Positions 6,804 through 14,364 of a stretch of 14,678 nt of DNA are shown in pieces. The DNA comes from Verrucomicrobiota bacterium (GTDB lineage: Bacteria; Verrucomicrobiota; Verrucomicrobiia; Opitutales; Opitutaceae): contig JAEXPG010000404.1 in NCBI GenBank assembly GCA_023447015.1, forward strand, positions 1-14,678, written 5' to 3'. A program made the translations under genes and the position numbers. The stretch's first letter is position 1. Every line of letters begins with the position of its first letter. The notes beneath the pieces are model-generated. The model had not been told where the DNA came from. It saw only the letters and a list, made by a program, of their open reading frames with translations, and did not search any database.

Positions 6804-9446
6804 ATGTCCTCGCCCAAGGCTCTCCGCTGTGCGCCGCTGCTGGCGGCCCTCGCCCTCCCCTCCCTTTCCCTCGCCGCCGGTCCGACCGCCCCCGAGGACC
6901 ATTCCGCGTGGATCCCATGGCCGGCGGTCGACCCCGTCGCGGGTTCAGCCCTCGACCTGAGCGCGATGAACCCCGAGCCGGCCGGCGCGCACGGCCGCGT
7001 GATCGTGAAAGACGGGCACTTCGCCACCGCCACGGACGGCCGAAGGATCCGCTTCTGGGGCTGCAACCTCAGCAGCGAACAGAACTTCGTCCCCGCGGAC
7101 CAAGCCGAGGTGCTCGCCCGCCGGCTCGCCGCCGGCGGCATCAACATCGCGCGGCTCCACCACATGGACAACCCCTGGAGCGTCGAGTCGGGCGGAAGCA
7201 TCTGGGCCAAGGGCAGCACCAACCACCTCCAGATCGGCGCCTCCCAACTCGACAAGCTCCACCGGCTCGTCGCCGCGCTCAAGGCGCGCGGCATCTACGC
7301 CAACGTCAACCTCAAGGTCTCCAAGACGCTCATACCGGCGGACGGCTTCCCGGAGTCGATCGCGCAGACCCCGCCGTTCCAGAAGCAGGTCGACTATTTC
7401 CAGCGGCGCATGATCGACCTCCAGAAGGAGTACGCGCGCCAGCTGCTCACCGCGAAGAATCCCTACACCGGCCTCAGCCTCGCCGAGGACCCGGCGGTGG
7501 CAGTGGTGGAGATCAACAACGAGAACTCCCTCCTCGGCCAACGCACCCGCGACGCCGGCCGCCGCCTCGAACAACTCCTGCCCGAACCGTTCCGCACCGA
7601 ACTCGCCCAGCTCTGGAGCGCCTGGCTGGTGAAGAAGTACGGCGACGACGCCTCGCTCGCCGCCGCCTGGCGCGCGGGCGCCACCCCGCAGGGGCCGTCG
7701 CTGCTCGGCGCGGCACACCGCTGGCAGCCCGACGCGTTGCCCGGCAACCGCGTGGAGATCGTGCCCGGCGCCGACGTCACCGCGGTGGAGCTGAAGGTCG
7801 TCGAGGTCGACAGCATCCGCTGGCACACCGAGGCCTACGTCGGCGGTCTGCCGTTGGAGAAGGACCGCACCTACACCCTCGAGTTCGAGGCGCGGGCCGA
7901 CACCCCGCGCCCGCTCCAGGTCGTGGTCAGCCGCGACGACCCGCGCTGGCGCACGGACAAATGGCGTACCCGTGGCCTGAACACGCCGACGCAGATCGGC
8001 ACGGAATGGACGCCGCTCAAGTTCGTCTTCGTGGCGCACTCGACGGTCGACGTGCCCTCGCGCCTGAGCCTGATCGTGGGCCACCGGACCGGCACGGTCT
8101 CCGTGCGCCACCTCACGCTCCGCCCCGGCGCCGCGCGCTCCGGCCTGTTGCCCGGACAGTCGGCCCGGGCCGGCACGGTGCCGATCCCGACCGAGCCCTC
8201 CGTCGCGCAGTGGGCGGACTGGATCTCGTTCCTCGCCGAGACCGAAGTCGCCTACGCCAACGAGATGCGCGACTTCCTCAGGCACGAACTGCACGTGCAG
8301 GCGCCGATCATCTGCTCGCAGATGAACTATGGCGGCATCGTCGGCCTGGCGCGCGAACAGGCGATGGATTTCGCCGACACGCACTACTACTGGCAGCACC
8401 CCGATTTCGGCGGGCCGACCCACGCCTGGAACAACAAGTACTGGGCGACGCTCAACACCCCGCAGCTCGCCGAATTCGGCGACCGCTGGTTCGGCGAGAT
8501 CGGCGGCATCGCCCAGCTGCGCGTGAGCGGCAAGCCGTTCACGGTCTCGGAAATCGACCACCCGTTCCCGCACGACTACGGCTGCGAGATGTACCCGGAG
8601 ATCGCCACCTACGGCGGACTCCAGGATTGGGATGCGCTCTACCCCTTCGACATGGTCGACGGCGCCAACCCCGATCCCAACAGCGGCAGCAGGACCTACT
8701 TCGACCAGTACCGGAACCCCGGCCGCTGGGGCTTCGCGGCCTTCGCCACGCGCACCTTCCGCCTCGGCCTCGTGCCACCCGCACCGGCAGCCAAGGAACT
8801 GCGCATCGGCGCGCCGCTCTGGGGCGAGGAGGCGCATGTCGACGTTCTCTGGCTGCGACACCTGCCCGGCCAGCCGATCGGCTTCCTCACCGACCGCCTC
8901 AGCGTGAGCGACCGACCGCTCGGCCCCGGCGAGCCGGCTCGCATCGTGCAGACCGGCACCCCCGCCGAGACCGCCATCCGCCTGGTGCCGGCCCCGCAGG
9001 GCCCGGTGTACGTCGCCGCCGCCGAGCAGGCCGCGACCGCCACCGGCTTCATCGGCGGGGCGCGGATCGACGCCGGAGCGCTCAAAGTCGAATGCGCCCG
9101 CTTCGGCTTCGACTTCGCCGCCGTGACCGCCGTCGCGCTCGATGGTGCGAACCTCTCCGCATCGCGCCGCGTGCTGGTGACGCTGGTCGGCCGCACGGAG
9201 AACCCCGGCATGGTCTGGGATGCCGTGCGCAAATCGGTGGGCGACCGCTGGGGCCACGGCCCGATGACGGCCGAGCCCGTGCCCGCCACCATCACCCTCG
9301 TCGGCGCCGCCGGGGCGAAGGTCTACGCCCTCATCCCCGACGGTTCGCGGGCAAGGCTCGTCGAATCCATCGGCTGGTCGGGCGCACTCGTCTTCACCGC
9401 CCGCGCCACCGACCAGACCATCCACTACGAGATCGTCCGGGAGTAG
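6804..9446 (+). CDS. Exported glycoside hydrolase (clan GH-A-like) with inserted carbohydrate-binding-like domain
   Basis: The 880-residue protein has a signal peptide (about 1-25). An N-terminal barrel portion follows, with RIRFWGCNLSSEQNF (81-95), NIARLHHMDNPW (114-125) and VVEINNENSLL (234-244); the Asn-Glu pair N239-E240 fits the acid/base of clan GH-A enzymes. A beta-rich segment (about 310-445, RTYTLEFEARADTPRPLQVV) resembles CBM4/9-type sugar-binding sandwiches. The barrel resumes near 470, and E583 in FTVSEIDHPFPHDY is the likely nucleophile. A C-terminal beta region (about 665-880) completes it. The two glutamates are 343 residues apart because of the insertion. It probably cleaves a plant or algal polysaccharide outside the cytoplasm; I cannot name the GH family or substrate. 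ATG 6804 opens the signal peptide; there is no Shine-Dalgarno. The divergent lactonase gene supports a carbohydrate role. Confidence 0.82.
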   Translation: MSSPKALRCAPLLAALALPSLSLAAGPTAPEDHSAWIPWPAVDPVAGSALDLSAMNPEPAGAHGRVIVKDGHFATATDGRRIRFWGCNLSSEQNFVPADQAEVLARRLAAGGINIARLHHMDNPWSVESGGSIWAKGSTNHLQIGASQLDKLHRLVAALKARGIYANVNLKVSKTLIPADGFPESIAQTPPFQKQVDYFQRRMIDLQKEYARQLLTAKNPYTGLSLAEDPAVAVVEINNENSLLGQRTRDAGRRLEQLLPEPFRTELAQLWSAWLVKKYGDDASLAAAWRAGATPQGPSLLGAAHRWQPDALPGNRVEIVPGADVTAVELKVVEVDSIRWHTEAYVGGLPLEKDRTYTLEFEARADTPRPLQVVVSRDDPRWRTDKWRTRGLNTPTQIGTEWTPLKFVFVAHSTVDVPSRLSLIVGHRTGTVSVRHLTLRPGAARSGLLPGQSARAGTVPIPTEPSVAQWADWISFLAETEVAYANEMRDFLRHELHVQAPIICSQMNYGGIVGLAREQAMDFADTHYYWQHPDFGGPTHAWNNKYWATLNTPQLAEFGDRWFGEIGGIAQLRVSGKPFTVSEIDHPFPHDYGCEMYPEIATYGGLQDWDALYPFDMVDGANPDPNSGSRTYFDQYRNPGRWGFAAFATRTFRLGLVPPAPAAKELRIGAPLWGEEAHVDVLWLRHLPGQPIGFLTDRLSVSDRPLGPGEPARIVQTGTPAETAIRLVPAPQGPVYVAAAEQAATATGFIGGARIDAGALKVECARFGFDFAAVTAVALDGANLSASRRVLVTLVGRTENPGMVWDAVRKSVGDRWGHGPMTAEPVPATITLVGAAGAKVYALIPDGSRARLVESIGWSGALVFTARATDQTIHYEIVRE

Positions 9447-9678
9447 GAAACCTCTTCCACCTGGCGCAGCCGCAGCGCGTCATGGTCGCCGCGCGAAAGC
9501 ATTTGAAGGCGGAACCAGGTGCACCCGCGGAGACGCCACACCCCTCGTGGCCATCGCGATCGGCCGATACGACTGCGCGCGCCAGATCGAGCGCCCGTTG
9601 GCGCGCACACCTCGACAGGCCGCCGGACACGGCCGATCAGGAGCCGGAAGCACCGCCGGTCCGGCCCTCGCGCGGCTG
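9447..9678. other. Convergent intergenic gap without visible terminator
   Basis: The region separates the stops of the hydrolase (+) and esterase (-) genes. I see no stem-loop followed by a T-run, no repeat and no credible small gene. Confidence 0.45.
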
Positions 9679-12600
9679 TCAGTACGAGTTCCGGTAGACG
9701 GCCCACATGGTCTTCTGGAGCTCGGTGGTCCCCGGCTCCTCGCCCTGCTGCACCCAGCGGTCCATGTAGTCGAAGAGCGGCGGATGGTTCCAGAGCTCGG
9801 TGATGCCCATGACCCGTGAGGCCAGGACAAAGCCGCCCCAGGACGGGGTGCAGACATGGCGGTAGATCGCGCCCCAGTTGTTGTTGTCGGACTGTGGCCA
9901 GTGCGTGTGGTTGATGCCCCACTCCGGTTTGCCGAGGTCGCTGTTCTCGTAGGGGATGGCTACCGAGCGCGGATCCGGGCTCCACTCCGGGCTATGGGTT
10001 CGGGCGATATCGCGCTGGGTCACATAGAATGTCTGGTCGATCTCGCCGAAGTGGACGTAGTCGGCGGGCAGATTCCCCTCGTGGTGCCCGTTCTCGTAGG
10101 CGTACCGGCCGGAGCGCTGCAACACCTCGAGCATGGCCTGGTCGTTCAGGAGGTAGCCGGCGAGGATGAGGGGGAAGGCGCGGCCGGACATGTGGCCGCC
10201 GTCGGCGGTCCAGGTGGCGGCGCCGTTCGGGACCTGGGTGATGCCGTAGTTGTCGAGGCCGACCTGGACGAGGCGCCTGAGGAGAAGCTCCTTCTGGGAA
10301 GGGTCGACATCGAGCAGGAGCATGAGGGCGCCCTCGGAGACGACGCCGGCGACTTCGCGGCCGTACGCAGGCATGTTGTCCGGCGCGCAGAAATTCTCCT
10401 TCTCCCAGTTCATCATGTGTTCGACCCAGGGCTTCTCGAACAGGGCCGCCACCGCGGCGACCGTCTGCGTGGTCCCAGCCGGGATCGGGAGCCGCGGCAG
10501 CAGTTCCGCCCGCACCTCCGCGAGCGTGTGCCGGATCGTCTTGTCGGTGCCGACGTAGGGCGGGCGGAAGGCATCGGCCGGCGGCGGGGCATCGAGCACC
10601 GTCAGCACCGCCATGACGCGGGTGTTCTTGGAATCGCGTGTCTCCGGATAGCTGATGCTGGAGACAAGGGAGGCAGGGCCGGCGACGACGAGCGGATTGG
10701 CGGCGGAGAGGGCGCCGCCGCCGGGCCGGCCGACGTTCAGCCCCGGCTCCCACGAGCGGGAACTGCCGAGCATCATGCTGTCGTAGCCCTGGACCCAGTT
10801 GACCGCGGGATTGAGCATGGAGCCGTTGATCGTGCGGCCATCCGGCCTGGTGATGGAAGGGGGATCGATCGCGACGATGCGCACCGGACCGACGACCCAG
10901 TAGTCTCCGGTGGCGAAACGGCCGGTGGTGTAGGCTTTGTCGAAGGTCCACGTGATGCCGTGCTGGGTGATCTGCCCGGCCGACACGCTTGCCGCCACGG
11001 TCAGGACGGCATCCGCGGAGAGGACGGTGCCCGCGGTGTTGGTCACGGCGACGCTGAAGACCGCGCCGTCGTCCGCCGTCGTCAACGAGGGGACGGTGTA
11101 GCTCGCGCGGACCGCACCGGGGATCGGGACCCCGTTTCGCCGCCACTGGTAGAGCGGGGCCGGCGTGCCGGAGGCGGCGATGCGGAAGGTGGCGGGGCCG
11201 CCGGCCAGCGCAGTGAGGCTCGCAGGCTGGCCCGTGACGACCGGCATGGCGGGCGTCGGGACGAAATCCGGGGCCGACTGGGCGAACATCCACGGGAAGA
11301 GATCGGCGTTCTGGAACATCAGCCCACCCTCGTGCCCCCGGCCGCGATAGACGGAAAGCCGGGCGACCGGGTTTCCGGATACCGCGACAGTGGAGACGTC
11401 GGCCACGAGGTCGGCGGGCGAGGGATTCGCCACGAAGCCGACGCCGGCGCTGCGCACCTCTGTCGATTCGAGGCCACCCTGGGCGAGACGAACGGGACGG
11501 AGGTAACTGTAGGCTTCCCGGGCAAGGGTGGTGATGTCGCCGTCGTTCTCGCCGACATGAATCCACACGGGGCTCGCCGCGAGCGACGCATGGATCTCCG
11601 GAAACTGGGCGACGGAGGGCGACATCCCGGCGCTGCGGCTGACCGCGGCGAAACGCGAGCCGGTGCGCAGACGGTAGGCATGGCCAATGTAGTAGGAACC
11701 GGAACCGCCCATCGAGAAACCGGCCAGGTAGATGCGCCGGCGATCGATGTTGAAACGCGAGCCGAGGTCGCGGATCGAGGCGGTGACCATCGCCGCCGCC
11801 TCAGTCGTGTTCCACTGGCCCGTACCGGTGAGATACGGCGGCGGACAGACCGGCACGTAGACGAACGCAGGATACTGCGCGCTGCCGGTCAGCGCCTGGA
11901 TCTCGCCGGGGGCATACGGCGACCCGTCGTGCAGATCCGCGGGATTGTTGGAGTGGCCGTACGCATGCAGGTACACGACCAGCGGGTAGGCGACCGACTT
12001 GTCGGCGTTGTAGTTCGCCGGCGCCTTGAAGTGGTAATAGTGCGTCTCGTCCGGCGTGGCGGGGTCGCCGTCGACGTTCACGCCGGCGGTACAGAGCTTG
12101 AAGACCGCATCCGGGGCCGTCTCGGTGAAATCGGGGAGGCGCGGGTCGGTGCCCCCGGCGACCTCGATCGCGTCGGCACGGCCGTCGTCATCGGTGTCGG
12201 CGTCGGCGGGGTCGGTGCCGTAGCAGGACTCCTCCCAGTCGTTCAGCCCGTCGCCGTCGGTGTCGACGTCGGCGACGGCGATGCGCCAGAACAGCTTGGG
12301 ACCGGTGGCGCCAGCGGGCCGGACGGTTGCGCCCAGTTCAAGCCCGGCCCCGATGAACTCGCCCGCGGTCGCGGCCCACGAGACCAGGTCCGGCGACGAC
12401 TCGATGCGGTAGCGTTTGCCCGCCACGCCCTGCCAACGCAGGACGAGATTGCCGGCGTTGTCCCGCAGGGGAACCGCCGCGAAACGGCTCGCGGCGGAGG
12501 CGGGATCGGTGCCGGCGAGCGCCTCCGCCCGATTGGCGACACCGTCGCCATCCGGATCCGCGTCCACAGCGCCCGATCCGGGGTGGATGGCGCTCCAGAG

Positions 12601-12702
12601 GTCGGAGATGCCGTCGCCGTTGGCGTCGATCGTGGCGTTGAGCGGGGTGGCACCGATGAGGGCACCGATGATCAGAAAGGCAGCTGCTCGCTGGATATTC
12701 AT
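9679..12702 (-). CDS. Multidomain secreted esterase with Ca-binding repeats, Ig-like domain and lyase-like C-terminus
   Basis: The 1007-residue protein begins with a signal peptide (about 1-23). Acidic calcium-binding repeats of thrombospondin-3 type follow at about 25-66 (DANGDGISDLW, DADPDGDGVANRAE) and 145-190 (VDTDGDGLNDWEE). A beta segment at about 72-142 includes RYRIESSPDLVSW. An alpha/beta-hydrolase domain spans about 220-475: VVYLHAYGH, nucleophile S330 in LAGFSMGGSGSY, an acid at D387 or D389 (HVGENDGD) and H457 in RGRGHEGG. This resembles secreted PHB-depolymerase or feruloyl-esterase types. An Ig-like domain occupies about 487-570 (YQWRRNGVPIPGA). The last 430 residues have Trp/His/Asn-rich helical motifs (MNWEKENFCAP, WTADGGHMSGRAF, LWNHPPLFDYMDRW) like alginate-lyase/heparinase-type toroids. 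Substrate is unknown. ATG 12702 was preferred over 12834 because it opens the signal peptide; no Shine-Dalgarno is seen. Confidence 0.82.
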   Translation of the reverse strand: MNIQRAAAFLIIGALIGATPLNATIDANGDGISDLWSAIHPGSGAVDADPDGDGVANRAEALAGTDPASAASRFAAVPLRDNAGNLVLRWQGVAGKRYRIESSPDLVSWAATAGEFIGAGLELGATVRPAGATGPKLFWRIAVADVDTDGDGLNDWEESCYGTDPADADTDDDGRADAIEVAGGTDPRLPDFTETAPDAVFKLCTAGVNVDGDPATPDETHYYHFKAPANYNADKSVAYPLVVYLHAYGHSNNPADLHDGSPYAPGEIQALTGSAQYPAFVYVPVCPPPYLTGTGQWNTTEAAAMVTASIRDLGSRFNIDRRRIYLAGFSMGGSGSYYIGHAYRLRTGSRFAAVSRSAGMSPSVAQFPEIHASLAASPVWIHVGENDGDITTLAREAYSYLRPVRLAQGGLESTEVRSAGVGFVANPSPADLVADVSTVAVSGNPVARLSVYRGRGHEGGLMFQNADLFPWMFAQSAPDFVPTPAMPVVTGQPASLTALAGGPATFRIAASGTPAPLYQWRRNGVPIPGAVRASYTVPSLTTADDGAVFSVAVTNTAGTVLSADAVLTVAASVSAGQITQHGITWTFDKAYTTGRFATGDYWVVGPVRIVAIDPPSITRPDGRTINGSMLNPAVNWVQGYDSMMLGSSRSWEPGLNVGRPGGGALSAANPLVVAGPASLVSSISYPETRDSKNTRVMAVLTVLDAPPPADAFRPPYVGTDKTIRHTLAEVRAELLPRLPIPAGTTQTVAAVAALFEKPWVEHMMNWEKENFCAPDNMPAYGREVAGVVSEGALMLLLDVDPSQKELLLRRLVQVGLDNYGITQVPNGAATWTADGGHMSGRAFPLILAGYLLNDQAMLEVLQRSGRYAYENGHHEGNLPADYVHFGEIDQTFYVTQRDIARTHSPEWSPDPRSVAIPYENSDLGKPEWGINHTHWPQSDNNNWGAIYRHVCTPSWGGFVLASRVMGITELWNHPPLFDYMDRWVQQGEEPGTTELQKTMWAVYRNSY

Positions 12703-12931
12703 GGCCGTGCGGGACTGCAGATAGTCGTACCGCGCGGTCCAGGCCCCCTCAAAAGAACGCCGGGGCCTCGCCGATCCGGGATTTACCAATCGTTGCAGCC
12801 ATTGCCGCCGCCGTCCCCCTGAGGCCTTGCTCAACCGTTCTGCCGAACGGCGGATTAGGGCGTGTCCGGGAAATAACGTGGCCCTGCGCTTCTCTCCATC
12901 CCGCCGGCTCCGCCCACCCCCGTGGCCTACT
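12703..12931. other. Intergenic region at the edge of the cassette array
   Basis: This GC-rich gap lies between the esterase start and the acetyltransferase stop, and the composition change occurs at its right end. It contains a perfect 6-bp hairpin, CCGTTC-TGCC-GAACGG (12835-12850), without a T-run. GCTCAAC at 12829-12835 fits the integron box consensus RYYYAAC; see the finding on the missing third attC. The esterase promoter should lie here, but none is obvious. Confidence 0.4.
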
Positions 12932-13405
12932 TCACTTCAGGTTGGGCATTCCGTCTTTAACTGAGCAATGGGCGTATGTCATCTGCATATGCGTCGTCGT
13001 CTCACCTGACCTAGAGAAACCAAGCTTACGATAGAGCGCCTGTGCCCGAAAATTCTCCTTTAGCACTTCAAGTCGCAATATCTTCTTCTCGCGCGCCGAA
13101 TACTCAATCAGGTCCCGAACGATGGAACTGCCAAGACCCCGCCCTTGGGACTCTGGACTTACCTGAAGCTCATCCAGCAAACAGGTGCCCTCACTATCGA
13201 TAAGAGCGAGTAAGCCGACGCGACGACCGCCTTGGATAATGATCTTCGAAATACTCGGTGCCCACCGAGAGATAAAATGCTCACGCTGAAACGTCTCATT
13301 CCAAGGACCAAACTGGCGTTCTATAACCTCGCGATACACTTCGCACTTTAGGGCATACGCCCATTCGCGATCGGCTTCGGTACACTGGACCAACTCATAG
13401 TGCAT
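12932..13405 (-). CDS. GNAT-family N-acetyltransferase (cassette gene)
   Basis: The 157-residue product is a complete GNAT domain. The acetyl-CoA-binding motif A is VSPESQGRGLGSSIV (82-96), with the Q-x-x-G-x-G core at 87-92. The C-terminal motif NFRAQALYRKLGF (118-130) is also typical of the family. GNAT enzymes transfer an acetyl group from acetyl-CoA to an amine on small molecules, peptides or proteins; the substrate here cannot be told, although cassette-borne members include antibiotic-modifying enzymes. It is cytoplasmic, with no signal sequence. ATG 13405 lies 6 nt from the boundary of the upstream 91-bp repeat and has no Shine-Dalgarno, as is common for cassette genes. GCCCAAC, a possible inverse core, lies within the last codons before the stop. 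The composition is less GC-rich than in the chromosomal genes to the left. Confidence 0.88.
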   Translation of the reverse strand: MHYELVQCTEADREWAYALKCEVYREVIERQFGPWNETFQREHFISRWAPSISKIIIQGGRRVGLLALIDSEGTCLLDELQVSPESQGRGLGSSIVRDLIEYSAREKKILRLEVLKENFRAQALYRKLGFSRSGETTTHMQMTYAHCSVKDGMPNLK

Positions 13406-13411
13406 GATTTT

Positions 13412-13502
13412 GCCAGACGCTCCGGGTCAGCCACGCTGAACCACGGATACTGAGGTTGAGAAGGACATCGTAGAGGCGTTGCGCTGTGACCGCTGGCTAG
13501 GC
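13412..13502 (-). repeat. attC-like site A (degenerate cores), between lipoprotein and GNAT genes
   Basis: It aligns without gaps to site B over 91 bp with 12 differences counted by eye. In gene sense the inverse core reads GCCTAGC (B: GCCCAAC) and the core reads GTCTGGC (B: GTTAGGC), so both depart from the RYYYAAC/GTTRRRY consensus. The inner L boxes are intact: GGTCA (13426-13430 on the plus strand) pairs perfectly with TGACC near the other end. It lies between the stop of the lipoprotein gene and the start of the acetyltransferase gene, as an attC should. The eroded cores suggest reduced or lost recombination. Confidence 0.66.
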
Positions 13503-13509
13503 GGATTGT

Positions 13510-13953
13510 TTAGCCTCCATGGAACGTCTCCACGAAGCCGACTGGCTGGTCCCTATCGACGGCAATAAAACCCGTTCCTTCGCTTGGGAACATCTCGCTC
13601 CCAGCGAAGTACCACCAGAAGTAGACTTCTGTTGCTGGCGTTGCTCGCTCCATAAGCTTCGCAATCTCGGTCGAGACGATCGCATCTATCAGCATACCCG
13701 ACGATCGCTGCTTGGGATTCACCCATCGCCCGTTCGCGGCGAGCCAGTCGAGATGAGGGCGCGTATACGGTCCAGACACAGACACTTCTGCAGTTGGGCC
13801 AACTCTTGAGCGAACCATCGCTTGAACTGCGGCGAGTCGATCGGCGGACGCCGACATGATCACGTATGGACAGGTGGCCGAGGGTGGCTCGCTGACAGGA
13901 GCGCAACCAACCGCAAACAACATGACCAGAAGGAGAAGTGGTGCCGCTTTCAT
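13510..13953 (-). CDS. Putative lipoprotein of unknown function (cassette gene)
   Basis: I do not recognise this 147-residue protein. It has a short basic start, a hydrophobic stretch (about 5-15) and a Cys at 17 in FAVGC, which fits a lipoprotein signal although Ala at position -3 is not ideal. The mature part has two apparent segments: YVIMSASADRLAAVQAMV (30-47), which suggests an alpha/beta fold, and an aromatic stretch TEVYFWWYFAGSEMF (108-122) near the C-terminus. If lipidated it would sit in the inner or outer membrane. ATG 13953 is separated by a single base from the perfect core GTTAGGC of site B, so no room exists for a Shine-Dalgarno site. The stop is followed after 7 nt by the inverse core of site A. 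This tight fit between two attC-like sites is the main evidence that it is a cassette gene. Confidence 0.75.
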   Translation of the reverse strand: MKAAPLLLLVMLFAVGCAPVSEPPSATCPYVIMSASADRLAAVQAMVRSRVGPTAEVSVSGPYTRPHLDWLAANGRWVNPKQRSSGMLIDAIVSTEIAKLMERATPATEVYFWWYFAGSEMFPSEGTGFIAVDRDQPVGFVETFHGG

Positions 13954-13954
13954 T

Positions 13955-14045
13955 GCCTAACGTTCCGGGCCAGCCACGCCGAACACCGGATACTGAGGTC
14001 TAAAAGGACATCGTAGAGGCGTTGCGCTGTGACCGCTGGTTGGGC
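13955..14045 (-). repeat. attC-like site B (intact cores), between 99-residue gene and lipoprotein gene
   Basis: In gene sense the site begins with GCCCAAC (14045-14039), fitting RYYYAAC, and ends with GTTAGGC (13961-13955), fitting the integron core GTTRRRY. The outer boxes pair with one mismatch. Inside, GGCCAGC (13968-13974, plus strand) pairs imperfectly with GCTGTGACC (14026-14034), and ACGCC (13976-13980) pairs with GGCGT (14018-14022), leaving extrahelical bases and a loop of nearly 40 nt. This matches attC architecture in box order, spacing and total length (known sites are about 57-141 bp). Confidence 0.75.
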
Positions 14046-14052
14046 GTCTTCT

Positions 14053-14352
14053 TTATAAAGGCTTCCCTTCTCGCTCAAGCTCAGCAGCCCCTACCGGCGT
14101 AAGAAGTAACCGCCAGTAATCTAGGATGTCTTTCGGGTGCAGAGTCGGATCACGAGAGTACTCAAACCGAATCGCTCCTCTTTGAACTAGACCATTGATG
14201 ACGATGTTCAAACGGTCGCTTCCTGCGGCGGTCCTCGCATCAATACCCAAGTACTTTCGCGCTGCATCAAGAACCGGCTGCGGGTCATAATCACCTTCGG
14301 CGAAATAGCCGCGCTGTCTGAGATGGTAGAGAAATTGGGTTTCGGGGTTCAT
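14053..14352 (-). CDS. 99-residue protein of unknown function (cassette gene)
   Basis: I do not recognise this small soluble protein. It has no signal peptide or membrane segment. The N-terminal half looks helical (FLYHLRQRGYFAEG, 7-20; QPVLDAARKYLGID, 25-38). The middle IVINGLVQRGAIRFEYSR (50-67) and the end DYWRLLLTPVGAAELERE (78-95) resemble a small winged-helix layout, but I would not assign DNA binding from this. The start, ATG 14352, lies 12 nt after a perfect GTTAGGC core; a weak GAGAG precedes it. The stop is 7 nt before the inverse core of site B. It is the outermost cassette gene in the window, so in an integron it would be the most recently inserted and nearest the promoter. Confidence 0.72.
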   Translation of the reverse strand: MNPETQFLYHLRQRGYFAEGDYDPQPVLDAARKYLGIDARTAAGSDRLNIVINGLVQRGAIRFEYSRDPTLHPKDILDYWRLLLTPVGAAELEREGKPL

Positions 14353-14364
14353 CCGGTAGCTCTC

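Noticed and set aside
6945..9425. 826-codon minus-strand frame opposite the hydrolase
   Set aside because: It is an antisense shadow of a gene with a signal peptide and catalytic motifs.
6533..9697. Long plus-strand frame overlapping the hydrolase
   Set aside because: It is in another frame of the hydrolase, Arg/Pro-rich, with no recognisable motif.
9425..9985. Minus-strand frame ending opposite the hydrolase C-terminus
   Set aside because: Most of it overlaps the esterase gene in another frame, and it has no domain or supported start.
9856..12822. 988-codon open frame on the plus strand
   Set aside because: It is antisense to the esterase, whose catalytic motifs and signal peptide are clear; the translation is Gly/Arg/Val/Asp-rich without domains.
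12703..12834. N-terminal extension of the esterase from ATG 12834
   Set aside because: The 44 extra residues are basic and would bury the signal peptide that begins at ATG 12702.
12835..12850. Hairpin CCGTTC-TGCC-GAACGG as a terminator
   Set aside because: The stem is only 6 bp and no T-run follows on either strand.
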